A stretch of 18,862 bases of DNA from an uncultured Hungatella sp. (GTDB lineage Bacteria > Bacillota > Clostridia > Lachnospirales > Lachnospiraceae): NCBI GenBank assembly GCA_910588325.1, contig CAJUPP010000002.1, forward strand, positions 67,928 through 86,789, given 5' to 3'. The notes beneath the pieces were generated by a model. It saw only the letters and a list, made by a program, of their open reading frames with translations. It did not search any database and was not told the DNA's origin. Positions 14,426-18,862 of this stretch are shown here, piece after piece. Position numbers and translations under genes: made by a program. Positions within the stretch are counted from its first letter, which is position 1; each line of letters begins with the position of its first letter.

Positions 14426-17092
14426 ATGAAAAATACTTCAATCAGTGTGTCAGGAGCGGAGTTCACAATGAAAAGAAATCCAAAAGGAAATAAAAAGGGC
14501 TCATTGTTTGTTTCTATCATATTCGTTTTTTGCATTTTAGCGGCAGTCGTATTCTCCGTGGCAAGGAGGACCTCTGCGGAGATGTCTTCCTCGGCTATCA
14601 ACAATTTAAGCGACAGTCTTGATTTGGTGAAGGGATCCATAGAGGCGATTTTAATTAAAGAAGCAGAATTTCAGGAACTTATTGCCCAGGAGATTACTGT
14701 TTCCAAAGATCCCTATGAGTTCATTCGTTTTTATAACAATAGCCAGACTATATCTAAGGTATCTCTCATACTGAAGGGGGAGTCAGAGGGGATTTCCAGT
14801 ACAGGAGAAGTATTTTCGGAAGATAGCCTGGATTTTTCCACAGGGAAAAAGGTCGGCAATCTGCCCCTTACCCAATCCTATTTAAATGAGATGGGAACAT
14901 GGGCGTATACCATGAAATGTCCGGTTATGAAAGATGATAAAGAGATAGCTGCTCTTTATATTGAATATACCTTTGATTCCTTAGAAACAACATTTCCCAA
15001 TAATCTTTATAACGGATATGCAATGCTGTATATTATGGACAGTAAGAGCGAGAGGCTTGTTTTGAAGCCTACGGGAATGGGGGAGCGAGATGCCGGCCAT
15101 CTGAACTTGGCGGATTTTTACCGCGCCAACAATATTATGGAGGATTCCATTCAGACAATGGTTGATGAGGCCATCCAGGCTACAGACAACATTATGTTCT
15201 ATCATGACATTCGGAATAAAAACTCTCTGATTTATATGTGGTCGGTAAACGACGGGACATTTTATCTGATCGGGTATGTGCCGGTTGAGGCCATTCAGCA
15301 GGAGGGGCGCTCTGTAAACCAGAGTATTTTTACTGTTGTGCTTGTCATGCTTATCGCCTTCTTCCTGTGTTGTATCCTGTACTATCTTAGCTGGAAACAG
15401 CAGGAAGCCACACGAAAGGAACAAGAGGCGGAGAGGGAGATTCACAACAAGCAGCTGGCGGAAGCATTGCATGCGGCACAGATTGCAAGTAATTCCAAGA
15501 CCACGTTTCTCTCGAATATGTCCCATGATATCCGCACGCCTATGAATGCGATTCTCGGATTTACCACACTGCTGGCCAAAGATGCGGACAATCCGGCCAA
15601 AGTAAGGGAATATACGAAAAAGATTACTTCCTCCGGCCAGCACCTGCTGAGCCTGATTAACGATGTTTTGGACGTTTCCAAAATCGAGAGCGGAAAAATG
15701 GTGCTGACTGTCGGAGAATTTACCCTCAATGATTTGGTATCCTCCGTGGATGCTATTATCCGTCCTATGGCGAAAGAAAAGGGGCAGACTTTTAACGTCA
15801 CTGTGATGGATATAAACCATGAATACCTGATAGGCGATGAGACCAGAATCAATCAGATTTTGATTAACCTTCTGTCCAATTCCGTAAAATATACGCCTGC
15901 CAACGGAAATATCTGGTTCCGCATTATTGGACAGAAGCAGCATTCCGCTCAATATGAGCACATACGAATCGAGGTTGAGGATGATGGATACGGCATGACG
16001 CCGGAATTTTTAGAGACCATCTTCGATGCATTTACCAGAGCGGAGAACAGCACCACCAACAAAGTGCAGGGTGCCGGACTGGGCATGGCCATTACGAAAA
16101 ATATCGTAGAGCTTATGGGCGGAACCATTGATGTTTTCAGCGAAGTCAACAAAGGCAGTCTTTTCAGAGTTGATTTGGAGCTCCGTATACCCAGCGAACA
16201 GGCAGACAGGGAGTTTTGGAAGGATAGCAAGATTACCCGGATTCTGGCAGTGGATAATAATGCCGAGGTCTGCAAGAGTATCCGGATGCTTATGAAAGAT
16301 ACCGGCATATCTGTGGATACTGCCCTGAGCGGACAGGAAGCCTTGCGCAGGCTTACGGAGGCCGGTGATAAAGAGACTTGTTATCAGGCAGTCTTATTGG
16401 ACATTAGGATGCCGGATATGGATGGGGTGGAGACAGCCAGGAGTCTTCGACAGGTGATTCCTGACACGATACCGATTTTGTTCCTTACATCCTATGACGG
16501 CGATGATGCATGTGCAGAGGCTTCCTCTATGGAGAATGTAGGGTTCCTCCCCAAACCATTCTTCGTATCTACATTCAAGGAAGCCCTTCTCAATCTGCAT
16601 ATGGACCAGAATCACGATATAATGGAAGCCGAGTCCGAAGAGGACAACGTACTCAACGGACTGCACTTCCTGGTTGCAGAGGACAATGAGGTTAACGCCG
16701 AGATTTTGTCAGAGCTTCTGGATATTGAAGGTGCAACCTGTGAGATAGCAGAAAACGGACAGCTGGTATTGGAGCGGTTTGAACGGGCGGTCGAAGGAGA
16801 ATTTGCCGCTATTTTAATGGATGTTCAGATGCCGGTTATGAACGGTCATGAGGCATCCCTTAAAATCCGTCAGTTGGACCGTCCTGACGCTAAGAGTATA
16901 CCGATTATCGCTATGACGGCAAACGCGTTTGCCGAAGATGTAAAGGACGCTTTAAATGCCGGTATGAATGCACATGTGGCAAAACCCATCGATATGGATA
17001 TATTAAAGAAAACGATTCGCCAATATGTATCTGAAAAACCTTTTACTAAGAAAGGAGAACAAAATGAAAGGGAGCAGGAAGGGAAACGTTAA
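14426..17092 (+). CDS. Hybrid sensor histidine kinase with two receiver domains
   Basis: This 888-residue membrane protein has a first membrane segment at about 27-46, an extracellular sensor of some 250 residues (likely Cache-like, judged by size and layout only), a second segment at 301-321, a short coiled linker, and a kinase core. His367 lies in MSHDIRTPMNA; the ATP domain shows NQILINLLSNSVKY (N476), DDGYGM and GAGLGMA (G549 on). Receiver 1 (about 602-725) has Asp659 in LLDIRMPDMDG but reads VDNN where VDDN is usual; receiver 2 (about 745-870) has EDN and Asp799 in LMDVQMPVMNG. There is no DNA-binding domain. A second ATG at 14468 with GGAG 6 nt upstream is an alternative start. The 3' end overlaps the binding protein gene by 29 nt. 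Confidence 0.93.
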   Translation: MKNTSISVSGAEFTMKRNPKGNKKGSLFVSIIFVFCILAAVVFSVARRTSAEMSSSAINNLSDSLDLVKGSIEAILIKEAEFQELIAQEITVSKDPYEFIRFYNNSQTISKVSLILKGESEGISSTGEVFSEDSLDFSTGKKVGNLPLTQSYLNEMGTWAYTMKCPVMKDDKEIAALYIEYTFDSLETTFPNNLYNGYAMLYIMDSKSERLVLKPTGMGERDAGHLNLADFYRANNIMEDSIQTMVDEAIQATDNIMFYHDIRNKNSLIYMWSVNDGTFYLIGYVPVEAIQQEGRSVNQSIFTVVLVMLIAFFLCCILYYLSWKQQEATRKEQEAEREIHNKQLAEALHAAQIASNSKTTFLSNMSHDIRTPMNAILGFTTLLAKDADNPAKVREYTKKITSSGQHLLSLINDVLDVSKIESGKMVLTVGEFTLNDLVSSVDAIIRPMAKEKGQTFNVTVMDINHEYLIGDETRINQILINLLSNSVKYTPANGNIWFRIIGQKQHSAQYEHIRIEVEDDGYGMTPEFLETIFDAFTRAENSTTNKVQGAGLGMAITKNIVELMGGTIDVFSEVNKGSLFRVDLELRIPSEQADREFWKDSKITRILAVDNNAEVCKSIRMLMKDTGISVDTALSGQEALRRLTEAGDKETCYQAVLLDIRMPDMDGVETARSLRQVIPDTIPILFLTSYDGDDACAEASSMENVGFLPKPFFVSTFKEALLNLHMDQNHDIMEAESEEDNVLNGLHFLVAEDNEVNAEILSELLDIEGATCEIAENGQLVLERFERAVEGEFAAILMDVQMPVMNGHEASLKIRQLDRPDAKSIPIIAMTANAFAEDVKDALNAGMNAHVAKPIDMDILKKTIRQYVSEKPFTKKGEQNEREQEGKR

Positions 17093-18404
17093 CAGATTAC
17101 AGGCAGCCTGCGTTACTGGTATTATAGTACTGACATTGGCAGCCTGCAGTGGCAAAACCGATGTGGGAGGGAATCTTGTTCTCAAGGATGAGAACCCGGA
17201 AAAAGTTATCAATCTGTTTGGGCCTATGGAAAAATCAAGGCCAAATGTCAGCAATATTGCAAGAACAGCCTTTGATTTAACCATTGAAATGGCGGAGAAG
17301 GAACTTGGTCTAACTGTCTGCTACAGAACCTATACGGCAGAGAACTATCAGGAAAAGACTTATGACGAGGTATCCATTGACCGGGTGCGCAACAATATGG
17401 ATGATTTATATCTTTTGAATCCGGATACTATCCAAGTGCTGGGGTCGGAAGACAGGCTTTTGGACCTGTCTGTCCTTGACAGTGCAAAAAACCTGCGGGA
17501 TGTTGTAAAGACCGCAAATACGGTCAACGGCAAGCTGGTGGCGATTCCCCAGGAGGTCGTTGTCAATGGATTGTTTGTTAACAAGGATATGTTTGACCAA
17601 TATAATCTTGAACTTCCTAACACACCGGAAGAATTTATGGAGTGCTGCAGGGTATTTAAGGAAAATGGCATCGAGACTCCCATTGGCGCCAACCGCTGGT
17701 GGCTGGAAAACTTTGTCTTTGCACAGGCGTATGCAGAGTTGTATAACGGAGGCGACACAAAAGCTCTCATCGAAGCTCTCAATAAAGGCGAGGCAAAATA
17801 CAGCGATTACATGCGCCCTGGCTTTGAATTTCTGAAGGAATTGATTGATAAAGAATATATCGACGCCGAAACTGCCTATACTTATGAAACCATAGAGGGA
17901 GAGGGTCCTGATTTTCTGGCTCAGAAGACGCCTATTGTAATGGCATATTGGGGCGCCGCAAATTCGGAAACCGCATATGGTAACCCTGACTTTAATCTTC
18001 AGGTCATCGGATTTCCCAGCAAGCTGGGACATATGCCTGTAGTATCCATGACCGGATATGGAGTTTGTGCAGGAGCTGAACATTCGGACGATACATTGGC
18101 TGTTCTGGATATTATCCTTTCTGACGAGGCCCTTCAGCTGTATGCTGAGACCAACAAAGTGATATCCCCGTCAAAAAATGTGGAGGTAGAGTGTATTGAT
18201 GCCCTGAAACCGCTGAATGACAGAATCAATGAGAACATTTACGTGCTGGGTTCTAATGCAGGCATGAATGTGGAACAGTGGGGAAATACCTGCGTAATTG
18301 TGCGTGAGCTTTTAAGCGGTGCTACGGTAGATGAGTGTATGGCAGCATTTGACAAGCTTCAGGAGGAGGCCCTTGCCCAGGCTTTAGAAGGCAAAGGGAA
18401 TTAA
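17064..18404 (+). CDS. Lipoprotein extracellular solute-binding protein (ABC family 1 type)
   Basis: The protein has 446 residues. A lipoprotein signal peptide ends in LTLAAC, with Cys28 as the lipid anchor, placing it on the outer face of the membrane. 'NTVNGKLVAIPQEVVVNGLFVNKDMFDQYNLELPNTPEEF' (given here in part: GKLVAIPQEV and VNKDMFDQY) matches the hinge and central region of family 1 sugar-type binding proteins. The start at 17064 has AAAGGAG and sits inside the end of the kinase gene. No permease or ATPase genes follow in the window. The tight overlap with the kinase and the absence of transport genes suggest it presents a ligand to the kinase sensor; this is inference. Ligand unknown. 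Confidence 0.88.
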   Translation: MKGSRKGNVNRLQAACVTGIIVLTLAACSGKTDVGGNLVLKDENPEKVINLFGPMEKSRPNVSNIARTAFDLTIEMAEKELGLTVCYRTYTAENYQEKTYDEVSIDRVRNNMDDLYLLNPDTIQVLGSEDRLLDLSVLDSAKNLRDVVKTANTVNGKLVAIPQEVVVNGLFVNKDMFDQYNLELPNTPEEFMECCRVFKENGIETPIGANRWWLENFVFAQAYAELYNGGDTKALIEALNKGEAKYSDYMRPGFEFLKELIDKEYIDAETAYTYETIEGEGPDFLAQKTPIVMAYWGAANSETAYGNPDFNLQVIGFPSKLGHMPVVSMTGYGVCAGAEHSDDTLAVLDIILSDEALQLYAETNKVISPSKNVEVECIDALKPLNDRINENIYVLGSNAGMNVEQWGNTCVIVRELLSGATVDECMAAFDKLQEEALAQALEGKGN

Positions 18405-18456
18405 TCAAAAAAGCCATGGTAAAATGCCCTGCAGGCCAGATGATATGAGGTGAGAA

Positions 18457-18732
18457 ATGGTAAAAATTGCATTGCTGGTTCCAAATAAAAAGATGTTGGA
18501 AATAGCGAGCAGTATTGCAGAGGAACAGCATATATGTGTGGAATATATGAAGGAGATTCAGACCGTAGACGCTGTCAAGGAGGTGCGTCTGGCCATAGAA
18601 TCAGGAGCACATATTATTGTCGCCCGGGGATATCAGACAAAGCTGAGTATTCTAAGCGAACTAGCGAAACTACTAAAAAAATCAGTTACAGACGGCTATG
18701 AAGGCATGGGTTTTCAGCAGATTACACAATAA
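18457..18732 (+). pseudogene. PrpR_N-type regulator, cut after about 62 residues
   Basis: Residues 1-62 ('KIALLVPNKKMLEIASSI' through 'GAHIIVARGYQTK') match the start of the PrpR N-terminal sensor domain found in sigma-54-type activators and related regulators, which usually runs to about 170 residues and is followed by output domains. From residue 63 the sequence (LSILSELAKLLKKS... to the stop at 91) no longer fits. A good AGGTGAG site lies just before the ATG. It is 52 bp after the binding protein gene and was probably the output regulator of the kinase/binding-protein cluster. The tail and what follows appear to come from a mobile element. Family call moderate, truncation inferred. Confidence 0.6.
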
Positions 18733-18764
18733 AGGACGCTATCTAACGGTGGTGTCCTTTTTTT
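18731..18764 (+). terminator. Intrinsic terminator
   Basis: A 13-bp stem (18731-18743 with 18748-18760, including three wobble pairs) closes on the tetraloop TAAC and runs into seven T residues (18758-18764). The left arm begins at the stop codon of the truncated PrpR-like frame. Confidence 0.85.
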
Positions 18765-18812
18765 CATGCCTTTTTCGTCCTGATGACTGGGAAAAGGGGG
18801 TGAAACGAAGCC

Positions 18813-18862
18813 ATGCCAGACCCTGCCATGCTGGATTACTTCTATGGCGATGAGGCGGAACA
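18813..18862 (+). CDS. Replication initiator protein A-like, N-terminal fragment cut by the window edge
   Basis: Only 16 full codons are present: MPDPAMLDYFYGDEAE. They resemble the start of replication initiator A proteins (RepA N-terminal family) of plasmids and integrative elements, in which a Y-F/Y-G-x-E-A-E-Q segment precedes an FYRIPK motif; that motif would lie just outside the window. GGGGGTG lies at a fair distance upstream of the ATG. The short length keeps confidence limited. Confidence 0.45.
   Translation, partial: MPDPAMLDYFYGDEAE

Larger units (their letters stand above)
18640..18862 (+). mobile_element. Probable left end of an integrated element, running off the window
   Basis: From about 18640 the sequence stops matching the regulator gene, and within 180 bp come a strong terminator and the start of a RepA-like initiator gene of the kind carried by integrative elements of gut Firmicutes. 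No terminal repeat or integrase is visible, and the exact boundary is not defined, so the extent is inference. Confidence 0.4.

Noticed and set aside
14981..15961. Long minus-strand frame (326 codons)
   Set aside because: It is the shadow of the histidine kinase; its composition is random-like and no motif is seen.

Overview
The window reads as chromosomal DNA of a spore-forming, low-to-mid GC Firmicute, most likely a gut Clostridia/Lachnospiraceae type. This rests on the gene order of a clostridial type II fatty acid synthesis operon, the use of FabK rather than FabI as enoyl reductase, a spore maturation gene (spmA), AGGAGG-type ribosome binding sites and the protein sequences themselves. 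No rRNA, tRNA or CRISPR array is seen.

Layout. (1) 1-980, minus strand: a small AbrB/SpoVT-type antitoxin followed by a stub of a PIN-domain toxin, then a histidine phosphatase that has lost its C-terminus. (2) 1019-11654, plus strand: a compact fatty acid operon, fabH-acpP-fabK-fabD-[136-bp structured gap]-fabG-fabF-accB-fabZ-accC-accDA(fused)-nitronate monooxygenase-like flavoprotein. It is headed by a promoter with two FabT-like operator boxes and closed by a very strong hairpin terminator whose 5' arm lies inside the last codons. AccB, AccC and AccDA make malonyl-CoA; FabD loads it on AcpP; FabH starts chains; FabF, FabG, FabZ and FabK run the elongation cycle. (3) 11686-14344: a decay zone with a frameshifted tannase/feruloyl-esterase-like hydrolase, an apparently intact spmA without its usual partner spmB, a nucleotidyltransferase stub, and on the minus strand remnants of an anti-sigma factor, an ECF sigma factor and an uncertain hydrolase C-terminus. 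(4) 14426-18732, plus strand: a sensory cluster made of a hybrid histidine kinase with two receiver domains, an overlapping lipoprotein solute-binding protein, and the start of a PrpR_N-type regulator. No transporter permease accompanies the binding protein. (5) From about 18640 to the right edge: the PrpR-like reading frame leaves its family after about 62 residues, ends at a strong terminator, and is followed by the first 17 codons of a protein resembling the replication initiator A of integrative elements. The likely explanation is a mobile element that cut the regulator gene.

The core operon is ordinary in content. Its less usual points are the AccD-AccA fusion, the hairpin-bearing gap between fabD and fabG, the FabT-like boxes with no fabT beside them, and a Cys-cluster flavoprotein as last gene. 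The most interesting accessory region is the kinase/binding protein/PrpR module and its interruption.
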